Notes: a model not told the origin generated them from the sequence alone. Positions 1-9,146 are shown, counted from the stretch's first letter. The stretch is 34,343 bases of DNA from Rhodopirellula sp. (GCA_024644085.1 JAHELS010000034.1:6521-40863), one strand, 5' to 3'. A program made the numbers and translations.

Positions 1-36
1 CAATGATTTCTCCCCCGGAGGAAACTGTTAAGTTAG

Positions 37-149
37 GCTTTGTCTCAAAAGGGGTCTGACCCTGCAAAGGGATCAGCTACCTACAAAGGGGTCAGCTACC
101 AAAGGGGTCAGGCCTCTTTTCAGACAACAAACCCCTTTTGAGACAAAGC
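37..149. repeat. Inverted repeat enclosing short tandem repeats
   Basis: A perfect 19-bp inverted repeat has arms at 37-55 and 131-149 (core CTCAAAAGGGGT and its complement). Between the arms lie three 16-nt near-tandem units at 65-80, 84-99 and about 100-115, each starting CAAAGGG and followed by (A/G)TCAGC or TCAGG. The left arm also continues into a GGGGTCTGACCCT partial palindrome at 51-63. The block ends just before the oxygenase gene. It resembles the short GGGGTC(T/A)G repeats scattered through planctomycete intergenic DNA, which is recalled knowledge and was not searched. It could be a REP-like element or a transcript-end hairpin. No transposase is adjacent. Confidence 0.7.
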
Positions 150-196
150 TTAGTCCTTCTCCGGTGAACCAACGCGAAATGGGAAGCTTTGAAAAA

Positions 197-886
197 ATGA
201 CTGACTTTATCGCGGTGTATGACGGTGCTCTCGATGCCGGCATTTGCGACCAGATTATCGAACGATTTGAAACGTGCGGCCAAAAACAGCGCGGCGTCAC
301 AGGTTCAGGGGTGAATCTGGATTGGAAAGACAGCTACGACATCAACCTCGCTCGAACCGACGGCTGGCGTGATCTTTATCAATCCGCCATGCGGGCAACG
401 ACGCAGCACCTCCTCCAATACGCGTTAGCCCATCCCTTCATGTTGCTCGGTGCAATGGCGGCCGGACGGAGCGACCCCGAGACCGGAAAGCAGATCACCC
501 TGGTGCCCGAAGATATTGATGAATCAATCGCCGGGCAACTGCTGCAAAAACTGTATCGCCCCGGGGAAATCATTGCACAGCAGTATCTCAAGGGCGCAGG
601 GGGATACCACCATTGGCACTCAGAGATCTACCCGACCGATGAATCATGTGAAGCCCTTCATCGGGTGCTGCTATTCATGTTTTATCTCAACACGGTCCAG
701 CAGGGCGGTGAAACGGCGTTTTACTATCAGCGCAAGGAGATCGAACCGGTCCAGGGCCGGATGGTGATCGCTCCCGCCGGATTCACTCATACTCACAAGG
801 GGAACATTCCCCAATCGGACGACAAGTACATTCTCACTTCCTGGGTGCTGTTTAACCGCGCCGAAGTCATTCGCGCTGACTCATGA
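197..886 (+). CDS. 2OG-Fe(II) oxygenase family protein
   Basis: Predicted cytosolic Fe(II)/2-oxoglutarate-dependent oxygenase with the prolyl-4-hydroxylase-like fold; its substrate is unknown. Numbering from the GTG at 164, a metal-site segment with H150, H152 and E154 is followed by a GGETAF strand motif at 181-186 and a distal histidine pair (H209/H211). A basic residue, K221, fits the 2-oxoglutarate-binding position. This order matches the family, but the usual HxD appears as HSE. Start choice: the frame is open from a GTG at 164, with ATGs at 179 and 197. I prefer 197 because the protein then begins MTDFI and a weak purine-rich stretch lies upstream. The stop overlaps the next start by 4 nt (ATGA), so the two genes are probably translationally coupled. 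The family call is good; the specific reaction cannot be assigned. Confidence 0.8.
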   Translation: MTDFIAVYDGALDAGICDQIIERFETCGQKQRGVTGSGVNLDWKDSYDINLARTDGWRDLYQSAMRATTQHLLQYALAHPFMLLGAMAAGRSDPETGKQITLVPEDIDESIAGQLLQKLYRPGEIIAQQYLKGAGGYHHWHSEIYPTDESCEALHRVLLFMFYLNTVQQGGETAFYYQRKEIEPVQGRMVIAPAGFTHTHKGNIPQSDDKYILTSWVLFNRAEVIRADS

Positions 887-1218
887 CGAACGTTGTGCCC
901 GAGTTTCAAAGCGTTTGCGGCGCCGACGAAATTGCCGATGGAAAGTCGAAAGCTTTCATGATCGGCACGCAATGGGTTGGGATCTTCCGTGTCGGCAACG
1001 AATTCTTTGCCTTGGATAATCGCTGCCCTCACGCCGGCGCATCACTCGCACATGGAGAAGTCTGCGGGGAGATGGTCAGATGCCGCATTCATCATTGGGG
1101 ATTCCGACTTCGCGACGGCGTCTACGTCGATGAAAACAAACCGACCTTCAACGCCACGACGTTCCCGGTGCGAGTGCGCGATAACCGCGTCGAGGTATGT
1201 CTGAACGGCAAACCCTGA
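883..1218 (+). CDS. Rieske [2Fe-2S] ferredoxin-like protein
   Basis: Small 111-residue protein made of one Rieske domain. The cluster ligands are visible as C48-x-H50 and C67-x2-H70, with 16 residues between the two pairs, the canonical spacing for NirD-like and dioxygenase-ferredoxin-like domains. No signal peptide or membrane segment is seen, so it is probably a soluble cytosolic electron carrier. Its ATG overlaps the oxygenase stop codon (ATGA), which argues for one operon and a functional link. Family knowledge: such ferredoxins deliver electrons to oxygenases or reductases. Inference: it may keep the iron of the upstream oxygenase reduced, or serve an enzyme encoded elsewhere. The Rieske assignment is firm; the partner is not proven. 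Confidence 0.88.
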   Translation: MTNVVPEFQSVCGADEIADGKSKAFMIGTQWVGIFRVGNEFFALDNRCPHAGASLAHGEVCGEMVRCRIHHWGFRLRDGVYVDENKPTFNATTFPVRVRDNRVEVCLNGKP

Positions 1219-1241
1219 ACTAGACGCCGGCGCATGCAAAA

Positions 1242-1273
1242 ACCTGTTCCGGCACCGCAGCACCGGAACAGGT
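1242..1273. terminator. Bidirectional hairpin between convergent genes
   Basis: A perfect 11-bp stem (1242-1252 pairing with 1263-1273) encloses a 10-nt loop, between the Rieske gene stop at 1218 and the stop of the opposing small gene at 1305. There is no long T tract on either side. It is a candidate bidirectional terminator or 3' stabilising hairpin. Confidence 0.55.
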
Positions 1274-1304
1274 CCCCGCCGATCGCAAGGGCGTGATCGC
1301 GCGA

Positions 1305-1649
1305 TCAGTGGTGCCAGTGTCCGGTACGGTGATAGTCCCAGTGTCCCGGACGAACGTGATAGTGATTCCGGTGACGGTAGACTTCCGTCGGGTGCCAGTC
1401 GTAGTGCGACGTGTCGTGGTAGAAGCCGCGGGAATGGCCGTAGAACGAGCCGTACGACCGACCGTAACTCGGAACTCGATAGCTTCCGTAGTGTCCGCGT
1501 CCGTGGTGTCCGCTACCGATACTGATGCCGATACCTCCGCCGTAGCCGCCGTAGCACCCGTATTGGGCCGAGGCGTCTTGAGCGTCGCCAGCGAACATCA
1601 GTCCGATGGCAACAGCTGGTGCGGCAATCCATTTGGTGAGAGAGATCAT
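1305..1649 (-). CDS. Small exported His/Tyr/Gly-rich protein
   Basis: A 114-residue protein starting MISLTKW, with a hydrophobic segment (about residues 8-20) and an ASA-Q cleavage site near residue 28-29, so it is probably exported. The mature part of about 85 residues has roughly 15 histidines and 13 tyrosines. It has a glycine-rich N-terminal half and a C-terminal half with repeated HY, YH and GHW pairs. No catalytic domain is recognisable. Similar low-complexity exported proteins are common in planctomycetes. A metal-binding or cell-surface role is plausible from composition alone. It is transcribed away from the convergent Rieske gene, and a good promoter candidate lies at 1842-1870. The gene is likely real because of the signal peptide, but its function is unknown. 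Confidence 0.7.
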   Translation of the reverse strand: MISLTKWIAAPAVAIGLMFAGDAQDASAQYGCYGGYGGGIGISIGSGHHGRGHYGSYRVPSYGRSYGSFYGHSRGFYHDTSHYDWHPTEVYRHRNHYHVRPGHWDYHRTGHWHH

Positions 1650-1841
1650 TCTGGGGGGTTCCTAATGCGGGAATTTGTGTTGCGAACACTCCCGTTCGCT
1701 TGGGGGTCGTTCCTACTAACCGCTAAAACCGGACCATCCTCTCTACCGCATTCGCGCCAAGTGTCCACAACACTTTTGCTGTCAAGGACTTGCATCAATT
1801 CCGCATCGACGCGAATCCACCCATCACCCATCGCAACGTGT

Positions 1842-1870
1842 ACTACAAATGATGGCGCTTGTGATGTCAA
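1842..1870 (-). promoter_or_regulatory. Sigma-70-like promoter for the small exported protein
   Basis: On the minus strand, TTGACA (1870-1865) is followed after 17 nt by TGTAGT (1847-1842, 4 of 6 matches to TATAAT). Transcription would start near 1835 and leave a leader of about 185 nt before the ATG at 1649. This was found by eye only. Confidence 0.45.
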
Positions 1871-1891
1871 TTTGAGATTACCAAACGCCGC

Positions 1892-4561
1892 TCAGCTCCT
1901 CGCCAGCTCAGAGGGTTGGTCGCTGAAGGTGAACTCCGATTCGTTGAAATCAACATGGATCGTCGAACCCTCCTCGTAGGCGTTCTTCAGCAGCGCTGTT
2001 GCCAGCTGGTTCTGGATCTCGCGCTGGATGACCCGTTTCAAGGGCCGTGCACCGTAGGTTGGGTCGTATCCGACCGATGCGATTTCATCGACAGCCGATT
2101 CGCTGACCGACAAGTTCAAGCCGTTTTCGGCGAGCCGATGTGAAAGATGCTCGAGTTGCAATTCGACGATCTGGCGGATTTCGTCTTTCTGCAATGGGTG
2201 GAAGATCACGATGTCGTCGATCCGGTTCAGAAACTCCGGCAGGAACCGTACTTTCAACGCTTCCTGCACCGCGTCACGCATTTCTTCCTCGTCACCTCCC
2301 TGTTCGGTGACTTTCTGGATGACCTGGCTTCCCGCGTTACTGGTCATCACGACGACCGTGTTGGTGAAGTCGACGGTGCGACCGTGCCCGTCGGTTAACC
2401 GCCCGTCGTCGAGAACCTGCAACAGCACGTTGAAGACGTCGGGATGTGCTTTTTCCATTTCGTCGAGTAACAGCACACAGTAGGGACGTCGCCGAACTGC
2501 TTCGGTCAACTTGCCACCTTCTTCGTAGCCGACGTAGCCGGGTGGCGCACCGATCAAGCGGGCCACACTGTGCCGCTCCATGAATTCGCTCATGTCGATC
2601 CGCACCATCGCCGATTCGTCGTCGAACATGACCTGTGCGAGCGCCTTGCAAAGCTCTGTCTTGCCGACGCCGGTCGGGCCGAGAAACAGAAACGAGCCGA
2701 TAGGGCGTTGTGGATCCTGCAAACCGCTGCGGCTGCGGCGAACCGCATCGGAGACAGCCTGCACGGCTTCGTCTTGACCGATCACACGCTGGTGCAGCCG
2801 TTCTTCCATCACTAACAATTTCGCCCGTTCGGTCTCAAGCATTCGGGTGACCGGAATTCCCGTCCATGCGCTGACGACTTCCGCGATTTCGTCTTCGGTA
2901 ACGTCTCGGCGCAACAGCCGGCGTCGTTCCTCGCTCGGATCCTGCTGCTGGGTCTTTTCTGCTTGTTCACGCGACTCGAGATCCTCAAGCCGTTTCTCAA
3001 GCTCGCCTTGCCGCGCACGAACGCTCAGCATTTCCTGGTACAGTTCTTCCGGGTTCTCGCCACGCAATTGTCGCTGCTTTGCTTCCGCGTCAAGCTTTGC
3101 GAATTGATGCTCAAGCTGCTCCGCCTCCTGGCGAATCGACTGGACGTCGTCGAGTCCCATTTTCTCAGCTTCCCACTGCTCGCGCAGACTCGCCAATTCC
3201 CGACCAAGCGACTCCATTTCGGCTTCGACTTCGTCACGCTTTGCAACCGCCGATTCCTCCTGTTCATCAACGAGTTGCCGATGTGCGAGTTCGAGTTGTC
3301 TTAGTCGACGTTGGATTCGATCGATCGGCTCCGGCACGCTTTCCTTTTCCATCGCCAGGCGGCTTCCCGCCTCATCGACAAGGTCAATCGCCTTGTCGGG
3401 AAGAAATCGATCGGCAATGTAACGGTGCGAAAGGTTCGCCGCTGCGACCAGTGCACTGTCGGTGATTCGCACGCCGTGATGCGACTCGTACCTCGTTTTC
3501 AGGCCGCGTAGAATCGCGACGGTATCGTCCACCGTCGGCTCGCCGACGTAGACGGGTTGAAATCTTCGCTCGAGCGCCGCATCCTTCTCGATATGTTGGC
3601 GATACTCGTCAAGCGTGGTCGCACCGATGCATCGAAGCGAACCGCGTGCGAGTTCAGGTTTCAGCAGATTCGCCGCATCGGCCGACCCTTCCGCCTTGCC
3701 GGCCCCGACCACCAGGTGCAATTCGTCGATAAACAGAATCACCTGGCCGCTCGAATCCTTGACCTCGCGCAACACCGCCTTGAGCCGCTCTTCGAAGTCC
3801 CCGCGGAACTTGGCCCCGGCAACAAGAGCGCCCATGTCGAGCGCAACGACGCGTTTGTCTTTCAAACTTTGGGGGATGTCGCCCTCAAAAATCCGCAGTG
3901 CCAGTCCCTCTGCAATCGCCGTCTTTCCGACACCCGGCTGTCCAATCAAAACCGGATTGTTCTTGGTTCGTCGCGACAGGACCTGAACGACCCGTCGGAT
4001 CTCGTTATCGCGGCCGATGACGGGATCAAGTTTGCCCTCGGCAGCCAACTGCGTCAGATTGATCCCAAATTTTTCGAGCGCCTGGTAGGTGTCCTCGGCG
4101 TTTTGATCGGTAACGCGAGCTGATCCGCGCACCTCGCTCGTCGCCTTGAGCACATCGTCGTCGCTGACCCCGGACATCTTCAAGAGGTTTTTCGCTTTAC
4201 TGTCCGCTCTGGCGAGTCCAAGCAACAAGTGTTCTGTGCTGACGTATTCGTCCTTGAGCGATTGAGCAGCATCGGCCGAGGCATCGAACGTTTTCTGGAG
4301 CGTCGAGGAAATGCCTGGCTGGCGTCCGCCCGAAACGGTTGGCAGCCGGGACGATTCGCTCGCTACCAATTCCTTCAATTCTCCCGCATCGACGTTCATT
4401 TTTTCGAGCAGCGGGCGCGTAATCCCGTCGGTCTCGTCCAACATCGCACCGAGCAGATGCAGCGGGCTGATTTCCGGGTTCCCACCGGACGCAGCTCGAG
4501 CCTGAGCCTCGGCGACGAGTGACTGGGCTTTGGTGGTCAGTTTGTCAAATCGAAACGGCAT
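1892..4561 (-). CDS. clpB: ATP-dependent disaggregase ClpB
   Basis: Hexameric Hsp100 chaperone that pulls polypeptides out of aggregates together with DnaK. Numbering from MPFRFDKLT, domains in order are: a double Clp N domain (1-145); NBD1 with Walker A GQPGVGKT (207-214) and a FIDELH Walker B near 277-282; a long charged coiled-coil middle domain (about 405-545) that marks ClpB rather than ClpA/ClpC; and NBD2 with Walker A GPTGVGKT (628-635), a [12 protein letters not shown] segment and the C-terminal YGARPLKR sensor-2 motif. Length is about 889 residues, slightly above the usual 855-870. The ATG at 4561 is chosen because AAGGAGA lies 9 nt upstream; the frame extends to a GTG at 4588 without support. 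The gene lies 139 nt downstream of dnaK on the same strand, behind a terminator, so it probably has its own promoter as well. Confidence 0.97.
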   Translation of the reverse strand: MPFRFDKLTTKAQSLVAEAQARAASGGNPEISPLHLLGAMLDETDGITRPLLEKMNVDAGELKELVASESSRLPTVSGGRQPGISSTLQKTFDASADAAQSLKDEYVSTEHLLLGLARADSKAKNLLKMSGVSDDDVLKATSEVRGSARVTDQNAEDTYQALEKFGINLTQLAAEGKLDPVIGRDNEIRRVVQVLSRRTKNNPVLIGQPGVGKTAIAEGLALRIFEGDIPQSLKDKRVVALDMGALVAGAKFRGDFEERLKAVLREVKDSSGQVILFIDELHLVVGAGKAEGSADAANLLKPELARGSLRCIGATTLDEYRQHIEKDAALERRFQPVYVGEPTVDDTVAILRGLKTRYESHHGVRITDSALVAAANLSHRYIADRFLPDKAIDLVDEAGSRLAMEKESVPEPIDRIQRRLRQLELAHRQLVDEQEESAVAKRDEVEAEMESLGRELASLREQWEAEKMGLDDVQSIRQEAEQLEHQFAKLDAEAKQRQLRGENPEELYQEMLSVRARQGELEKRLEDLESREQAEKTQQQDPSEERRRLLRRDVTEDEIAEVVSAWTGIPVTRMLETERAKLLVMEERLHQRVIGQDEAVQAVSDAVRRSRSGLQDPQRPIGSFLFLGPTGVGKTELCKALAQVMFDDESAMVRIDMSEFMERHSVARLIGAPPGYVGYEEGGKLTEAVRRRPYCVLLLDEMEKAHPDVFNVLLQVLDDGRLTDGHGRTVDFTNTVVVMTSNAGSQVIQKVTEQGGDEEEMRDAVQEALKVRFLPEFLNRIDDIVIFHPLQKDEIRQIVELQLEHLSHRLAENGLNLSVSESAVDEIASVGYDPTYGARPLKRVIQREIQNQLATALLKNAYEEGSTIHVDFNESEFTFSDQPSELARS

Positions 4562-4647
4562 GGCAGTTGTTCTCCTTGTTTGCAACACGATGCAAGTCGC
4601 GCGCCAGGTGGGTCATTCCTCCACGGTGCACGCGACCGTGCTGGCAC

Positions 4648-4678
4648 AAAAAAAGGCGGGTGCCACGCACCCGCCTTT
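4648..4678 (-). terminator. Intrinsic terminator after dnaK
   Basis: A 12-bp GC-rich perfect stem (4652-4663 pairing with 4667-4678) with a 3-nt loop is followed on the minus strand by a run of seven T residues (complement of 4648-4654). It lies 22 nt beyond the dnaK stop and before clpB, a textbook rho-independent terminator for dnaK. Confidence 0.9.
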
Positions 4679-4700
4679 CTCGCTCACGCGTCGTCACGCA

Positions 4701-6629
4701 TTAATCTTTGACTTCGAAATCGGCGTCGATGGCGTCATCGTCCGCATCGCTCGCGGCCGATGCCCCGGCCGGGGATGGCTCCGCTTCGCCGCCCGCATCG
4801 GACTTCTCGTACAGCACCTTGCTGAATGCCTGCGAGGCGGCATCAAGCTCGTCCGAAGCCTGTTTGATCGCGGCAGCGTCATCACCTTCCGCAGCTTTCT
4901 TGACCTTATCGATCGCCTTGTTCATCGGCTCGGAATCGGCCTCGGTCAATTTGTCCTCGTGTTCCTTCATCAACTTTTCAAGTTGATAAACCTGCTGGCT
5001 CGCGCGATTTTTCGCTTCGACCAACTCGAACTGCTTGCGATCCTCGTCCGCATTCGCCTCGGCGTCTTTGCGCATCTGTTCGATGTCGGTTTCGCTTAGC
5101 GCGCCTGCTTCCTTGATCGTCACCGAAGCTTCCTTGCCTGTTTTCAGCTCTTTGGCCGAGACCGATACGATTCCGTTCTGGTCGATGTCAAACTTGACTT
5201 CGATCTGTGGCACGCCGCGAGGTTGCGGTGGAATCCCTTCGAGGTTGAATTCACCGAGCAAGCGGTTGTTGTTGGCCATCTTGCGCTCACCCTGGAAGAC
5301 GCGCACGGTCACGGCCGTCTGGTTGTCGGCGGCGGTGCTGAACACGTTCTTCTTTTCCACCGGAATCGTGGTATTGCGTTCGACCAAAGCGGTCATCACG
5401 CCACCTTCAGTTTCGATTCCGAGCGTCAACGGGCTCACGTCAAGCAGCAGGACGTCGGTTCGGTCACCTGCCAAGACGCTGCCCTGGATCGCGGCACCCA
5501 CGGCGACCACTTCGTCGGGGTTCACACCCTGGTGGGGCTCTTTACCGAAGATCGATTTTACGAGTTCGCGAACCTTCGGAACCCGCGTGCTGCCGCCAAC
5601 GAGAACAACCTCGTCGATATCGCTCGGCTTGAATCCGGCGTCCTCGAGTGCTCGCAGCACAGGTCCGCGTGTTCGCTCGACGAGCTTGTCAATCAATTCC
5701 TCAAACTTGCTCCGGGTGATCTTCATCGTCAAGTGTTTCGGCACATTCTCGTGCACCGTGATGAAGGGCAAGTTGATGTCAGTCTCCGGCAATGAGCTGA
5801 GATCTTTCTTCGCTTTTTCGCAAGCCTCCTGCAGTCTCTGCAGCGCCATCGGGTCATCACGTAAATCGATGCCGTTTTCTTTCTTGAACTCATCGGCAAC
5901 GTGGTTGATCAACTCTTCGTCGAAATCGTCGCCGCCGAGATGGGTGTCGCCGGAAGTGCTGATCACCTGGAAAACGCGGCTCTCCTGGTCCTCGTCGCCG
6001 GTATCGGCAACTTCGAGCACCGAGACGTCGAACGTACCGCCGCCGAGGTCAAAGACGATGATCTTCTCGTCTTTCTTCTTGTCCAAACCGTAGGCAAGCG
6101 CCGCTGCGGTCGGTTCGTTGATGATTCGGGCGACTTCAAGGCCGGCGATCTGACCGGCATCCTTGGTCGCCTGACGCTGTGCGTCATTGAAGTACGCCGG
6201 CACGGTGATCACGGCCTTGTTGACCTTGTGACCGAGATACGATTCGGCTGATTCTTTCAACTTGCGCAGGATCTTGGCGGAAATCTCTTGAGGCGTGTAT
6301 TGATCTTCGCCAACCTGGATTTTCACGTACTCGTCCGCGGCGCCGACGACGCCGTACGGAACCATTTTCTCTTCCGATTCGACTTCGTGGTGGCGTCGCC
6401 CCATGAATCGCTTGGCCGAGTACACGGTTCGCTTGGGGTTGGTAACCGCTTGCCGCCGAGCCGGCTCGCCAACGATCGTGTCATTCTTGTCAGTGAAAGC
6501 GACCACGCTGGGTGTCAGCCGATTGCCTTCCGGATTGGGAATCACCTTCGGCTCGCTCCCTTCCATCACGGCAACCACGCTGTTGGTGGTTCCGAGGTCG
6601 ATGCCGATAATTTTTTCGCCTTGAGCCAT
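4701..6629 (-). CDS. dnaK: Molecular chaperone DnaK (Hsp70)
   Basis: ATP-dependent cytosolic Hsp70 chaperone of 642 residues, close to the usual 635-640. The N-terminal nucleotide-binding domain begins with [11 protein letters not shown] (phosphate-1 loop). It also shows [11 protein letters not shown] (about 170-180), [11 protein letters not shown] (phosphate-2) and VGGSTRVP. The substrate-binding beta domain follows a [11 protein letters not shown] segment. The helical lid ends in an Asp-rich tail, DADFEVKD. The start is supported by AAGGAGA about 12 nt upstream of the ATG. Neither dnaJ, grpE nor hrcA is adjacent; clpB follows on the same strand, which groups the two disaggregation partners. 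No CIRCE element (TTAGCACTC-N9-GAGTGCTAA) was seen upstream, so control may differ from HrcA systems. Identity is certain. Confidence 0.98.
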   Translation of the reverse strand: MAQGEKIIGIDLGTTNSVVAVMEGSEPKVIPNPEGNRLTPSVVAFTDKNDTIVGEPARRQAVTNPKRTVYSAKRFMGRRHHEVESEEKMVPYGVVGAADEYVKIQVGEDQYTPQEISAKILRKLKESAESYLGHKVNKAVITVPAYFNDAQRQATKDAGQIAGLEVARIINEPTAAALAYGLDKKKDEKIIVFDLGGGTFDVSVLEVADTGDEDQESRVFQVISTSGDTHLGGDDFDEELINHVADEFKKENGIDLRDDPMALQRLQEACEKAKKDLSSLPETDINLPFITVHENVPKHLTMKITRSKFEELIDKLVERTRGPVLRALEDAGFKPSDIDEVVLVGGSTRVPKVRELVKSIFGKEPHQGVNPDEVVAVGAAIQGSVLAGDRTDVLLLDVSPLTLGIETEGGVMTALVERNTTIPVEKKNVFSTAADNQTAVTVRVFQGERKMANNNRLLGEFNLEGIPPQPRGVPQIEVKFDIDQNGIVSVSAKELKTGKEASVTIKEAGALSETDIEQMRKDAEANADEDRKQFELVEAKNRASQQVYQLEKLMKEHEDKLTEADSEPMNKAIDKVKKAAEGDDAAAIKQASDELDAASQAFSKVLYEKSDAGGEAEPSPAGASAASDADDDAIDADFEVKD

Positions 6630-7076
6630 CTTGGTCTTCTCCTTCGCAAACTTTCGCGTCGTCAGTCGTCTGTATTTTGAATGGGCCGCAGCCCTTCGTC
6701 TTCATCTGTCAGGAATTTAGAAGAGCCGGTTTCGTTGATTTACAGGGTGTCGATTGGTCACCCCCGGCTTGTCTGGCGATACAGTAGGCAAAGTCCGTGC
6801 CAGATACATCGTTTTCACCGCGGAGTGACCGATCGCGACGCCGTGGGTGGACCGATCATCCCGATTTTCACGCTGAATTCGTGAATTGGACTCCTTTTTC
6901 CTGTCAATTTTGACAGACCGCCGAATTCCTCTCGAACCGCCCGAATTGGGCAGTTGTCAAATTGACAGGCAAACCGGCCTACGAAGCAGACCTGATGCTC
7001 ACCACAATGGCCTCCGTCCGGCCGCACCCGCGCGGGCCGCGTATCGCGAATCCCCGCTACCCACAAAGATCCCTCC
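6630..7076. other. Divergent intergenic region dnaK / pheA
   Basis: This 447-nt gap separates the dnaK and pheA starts. No convincing ORF is present; the short open frames lack a start signal or family resemblance. It holds two palindromic sites (reported separately) and the dnaK ribosome-binding site. I saw neither a CIRCE element nor a clean sigma-32 promoter. Confidence 0.6.
6901..6967. promoter_or_regulatory. Paired TGTCAA/TTGACA palindromes (operator candidate)
   Basis: The first site is CTGTCAA-TT-TTGACAG (6901-6916), a 7-bp inverted repeat with a 2-nt centre. The second is TGTCAA-A-TTGACA (6955-6967), a 6-bp inverted repeat with a 1-nt centre. The centres are about 52.5 bp apart, close to five helical turns, so dimers bound at both would face the same side of the DNA. 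Each half-site is also a consensus -35 hexamer, but I could not find a well-spaced -10 on either strand. Binding of a regulator is inference. Confidence 0.45.
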
Positions 7077-8168
7077 ATGGAAACGCCTCCTTCGCCAGAT
7101 CCGCAAGGCATGCAGCGAGAGATCGATGACATCGATCAAGAGTTGCTGCGGTTGATCGATCAGCGCCAAAGGTGTGTGCATCAATTGTGCGAGCATGACG
7201 GCGGCGGGCTGGTCGGCCGCGTCGCGAATGCCGCAAGCCGAATCGATCAACTGATCAAGGCTCGCACCGATTCAAGCAGCATCAGTCAATCGGACCAATC
7301 AAACTTGCTCCGCCACGTATCGAGTGTTTGTCTTCAAGCGCTGCATCAAATGCGGACCGCATACCTGGGCCCGATGGACAGCTACAGCCACTTAGCGGCA
7401 CTCAAGTTTTTCGGGGACGCGACAACGATGACTCCTGTCGCCTCGATCCCGGCTGTGTTCGAGGCTGTCGCGAGAGGTGACGCGCTGACTGGAATCGTGC
7501 CAATCGAAAACAGCACGGACGGCCGCGTCGTTGATACGCTTGGCATGTTTGTTCGCAGCGACATGCAAATCTGCGGCGAAGTCCTGTTGCCCATCCACCA
7601 CAATCTGCTCTCGAAAACGCCACGAGCCGAGATCACCGAAGTGCACAGCAAACCGCAGGCATTGTCACAATGTCGTGGTTGGTTGGCAAGCCAGTTGCCC
7701 GACGCGCGGTTGGTCGAGATCAGCAGCACAGCGGCCGCCGCGAAACTTGCCTCTGAAAAACACGGCGTTGCTGCGGTCGCCAGCATCGAGGCAGGCCGGC
7801 GATACAACCTGGATGTGATTGACGCCAATATCGAAGACAACCCAAACAATGTCACGCGCTTCGCCGTGCTTGGCAAAGAGCAACTTGGATCGACCGGCGA
7901 TGACAAGACGGCGTTATTGTTCCAGGTCAGCCATCAACCCGGCGCCTTGGCCGATGCCATGACGGTCTTCAAGAAACAGTCGCTGAATCTGACCTGGATC
8001 GAATCGTTTCCAGCTCCGGAGACAAAAAACGAATACCTTTTCTTTGTCGAATTGACGGGACATCGCGACGATCGGGCGGTACGAAGCGCGATCGATACAC
8101 TTCAAAAATCGACACAGCGGCTGACCATTCTCGGATCCTATCCGCGAGCGGTCGACGACTCCCCGTGA
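7077..8168 (+). CDS. pheA: Prephenate dehydratase with N-terminal chorismate-mutase-like segment
   Basis: Converts prephenate to phenylpyruvate in phenylalanine synthesis. Residues 13-60 resemble an AroQ chorismate mutase helix (IDDIDQELLRLIDQR), but this part is short and the expected active-site lysine region is not clear, so mutase activity is uncertain. The dehydratase domain spans about 94-270 and contains GPMDSYSHLAA, PIENSTDG and the catalytic TRF motif (260-262). A C-terminal ACT domain (about 276-355) for phenylalanine feedback has the GAL motif (QPGAL, 287-291) but ESFP (309-312) instead of the usual ESRP. At 363 residues the length fits bifunctional PheA. It diverges from dnaK with no operon partner downstream; the next gene is convergent. 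Confidence 0.93.
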   Translation: METPPSPDPQGMQREIDDIDQELLRLIDQRQRCVHQLCEHDGGGLVGRVANAASRIDQLIKARTDSSSISQSDQSNLLRHVSSVCLQALHQMRTAYLGPMDSYSHLAALKFFGDATTMTPVASIPAVFEAVARGDALTGIVPIENSTDGRVVDTLGMFVRSDMQICGEVLLPIHHNLLSKTPRAEITEVHSKPQALSQCRGWLASQLPDARLVEISSTAAAAKLASEKHGVAAVASIEAGRRYNLDVIDANIEDNPNNVTRFAVLGKEQLGSTGDDKTALLFQVSHQPGALADAMTVFKKQSLNLTWIESFPAPETKNEYLFFVELTGHRDDRAVRSAIDTLQKSTQRLTILGSYPRAVDDSP

Positions 8169-8270
8169 TCAACTCGCATCTCTCGGTGTTCAGCGCGCAT
8201 CCGACGCAACGGACAGTGCAAGAACTGCATCACTCACGATTTTGTTGGAGAGGTGATTCGACGTCGGACT

Positions 8271-9146
8271 TTATTTTCTCATGCCTAACTGAACCAGTCG
8301 GAAACCGAGCGACCGAAGTTTCAACAGAACAAAGACCACCACGCCGCATTGTGCGAAGTTGATCAATAGGGTTACAAGTAAAATCATTGCAAATGACGTC
8401 GACGTCCCCTTTCCAAGCAAAGCGATAACGACGGTGTCTTCGACGAACGAGACGAGGATCACGAGCACAGCCCATGCCCGCAACGTCCCCCGCAGCCGCG
8501 CGCGGGGAACGAATGCAAGCCATACGCATGGGACGACAATCAACAAGTTGGTGCACGACGCTGCGATCAGAATCACGATCATCCGGGCGTCGAAACCAAC
8601 CAGGCTCCAATCCGGCTCGCCTGGAAGCGTCATCCTTAGCACGGCTAGCGTGACTGCCAGAATCAATGTGCCGAGCATCATGTGCTGGATATTGAACTGC
8701 GTGTCCGATCGATCGACGCCGAGTCGACGTTGCGTGCGGGTAGAGAGACGCCACTTCCAATTCAAGGCGCCTATCCACAATGGAACCTGCGCTGCCAACT
8801 GGGCGCCCCCGATCATCAACCCGGCCTCGTAATAACCATCGGTATGCGCTGTCACCCAACGAAGTCCCAGGCAAACTGCCGCCCACAGGATGACCGTCAA
8901 CAGCAACGACCACGGCAATCGGACCAATATGCGTCCGGGCGCCAGAGCGGCCCAGATACTGATCAAATTAATCTGCCCGATGCAGATACCAATCGCCAAC
9001 GCCATCGCGACCGATGCAAAAAAATCACTGGGACGCGCCTTCAACGTCGACGGTAACATCACGTCGACAGCGAGAAAGGCGATGATCGCCACGGCCAATT
9101 GAATCAGGTGGCGTTGCCGATTGCGGGCGAAGCGATTGTTGCTCAT
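8271..9146 (-). CDS. Polytopic membrane protein of unknown function
   Basis: A 291-residue integral membrane protein with about seven or eight hydrophobic helices: around 15-32, 44-66, 78-97, 107-125, 155-172, 187-212, 222-243 and 250-275. A basic N-terminus (RFARNRQRH) suggests its N-end is inside. A central soluble loop (about 130-152) leads into FNIQHMMLGTLILAV, which resembles a short motif repeatedly seen before a membrane helix in planctomycete membrane proteins (recalled, not searched). No transporter or enzyme signature is recognised. It converges with pheA, leaving about 100 nt, and diverges from the sulfatase with a 135-nt spacer. Real gene, unknown job. Confidence 0.75.
   Translation of the reverse strand: MSNNRFARNRQRHLIQLAVAIIAFLAVDVMLPSTLKARPSDFFASVAMALAIGICIGQINLISIWAALAPGRILVRLPWSLLLTVILWAAVCLGLRWVTAHTDGYYEAGLMIGGAQLAAQVPLWIGALNWKWRLSTRTQRRLGVDRSDTQFNIQHMMLGTLILAVTLAVLRMTLPGEPDWSLVGFDARMIVILIAASCTNLLIVVPCVWLAFVPRARLRGTLRAWAVLVILVSFVEDTVVIALLGKGTSTSFAMILLVTLLINFAQCGVVVFVLLKLRSLGFRLVQLGMRK

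Noticed and set aside
65-115. Three regularly spaced short repeats that might be a CRISPR array
   Set aside because: Units are only 16 nt with 0-3 nt between them, so there are no spacers, and no cas gene is present.
1646-1870. Minus-strand 74-codon ORF upstream of the His-rich protein
   Set aside because: It covers the promoter and leader of the real small gene, has no recognisable family and lacks a ribosome-binding site.
1293-1979. Plus-strand 228-codon ORF opposite the His-rich gene and the clpB 3' end
   Set aside because: Valine/threonine-rich frame antisense to a gene with a signal peptide; looks like a shadow frame.
5035-6093. Long plus-strand ORF (352 codons) inside dnaK
   Set aside because: Antisense shadow of the conserved dnaK frame; Ser-rich composition typical of such shadows.
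6630-7076. CIRCE heat-shock operator upstream of dnaK
   Set aside because: No TTAGCACTC-N9-GAGTGCTAA was found; the palindromes present have a different half-site.
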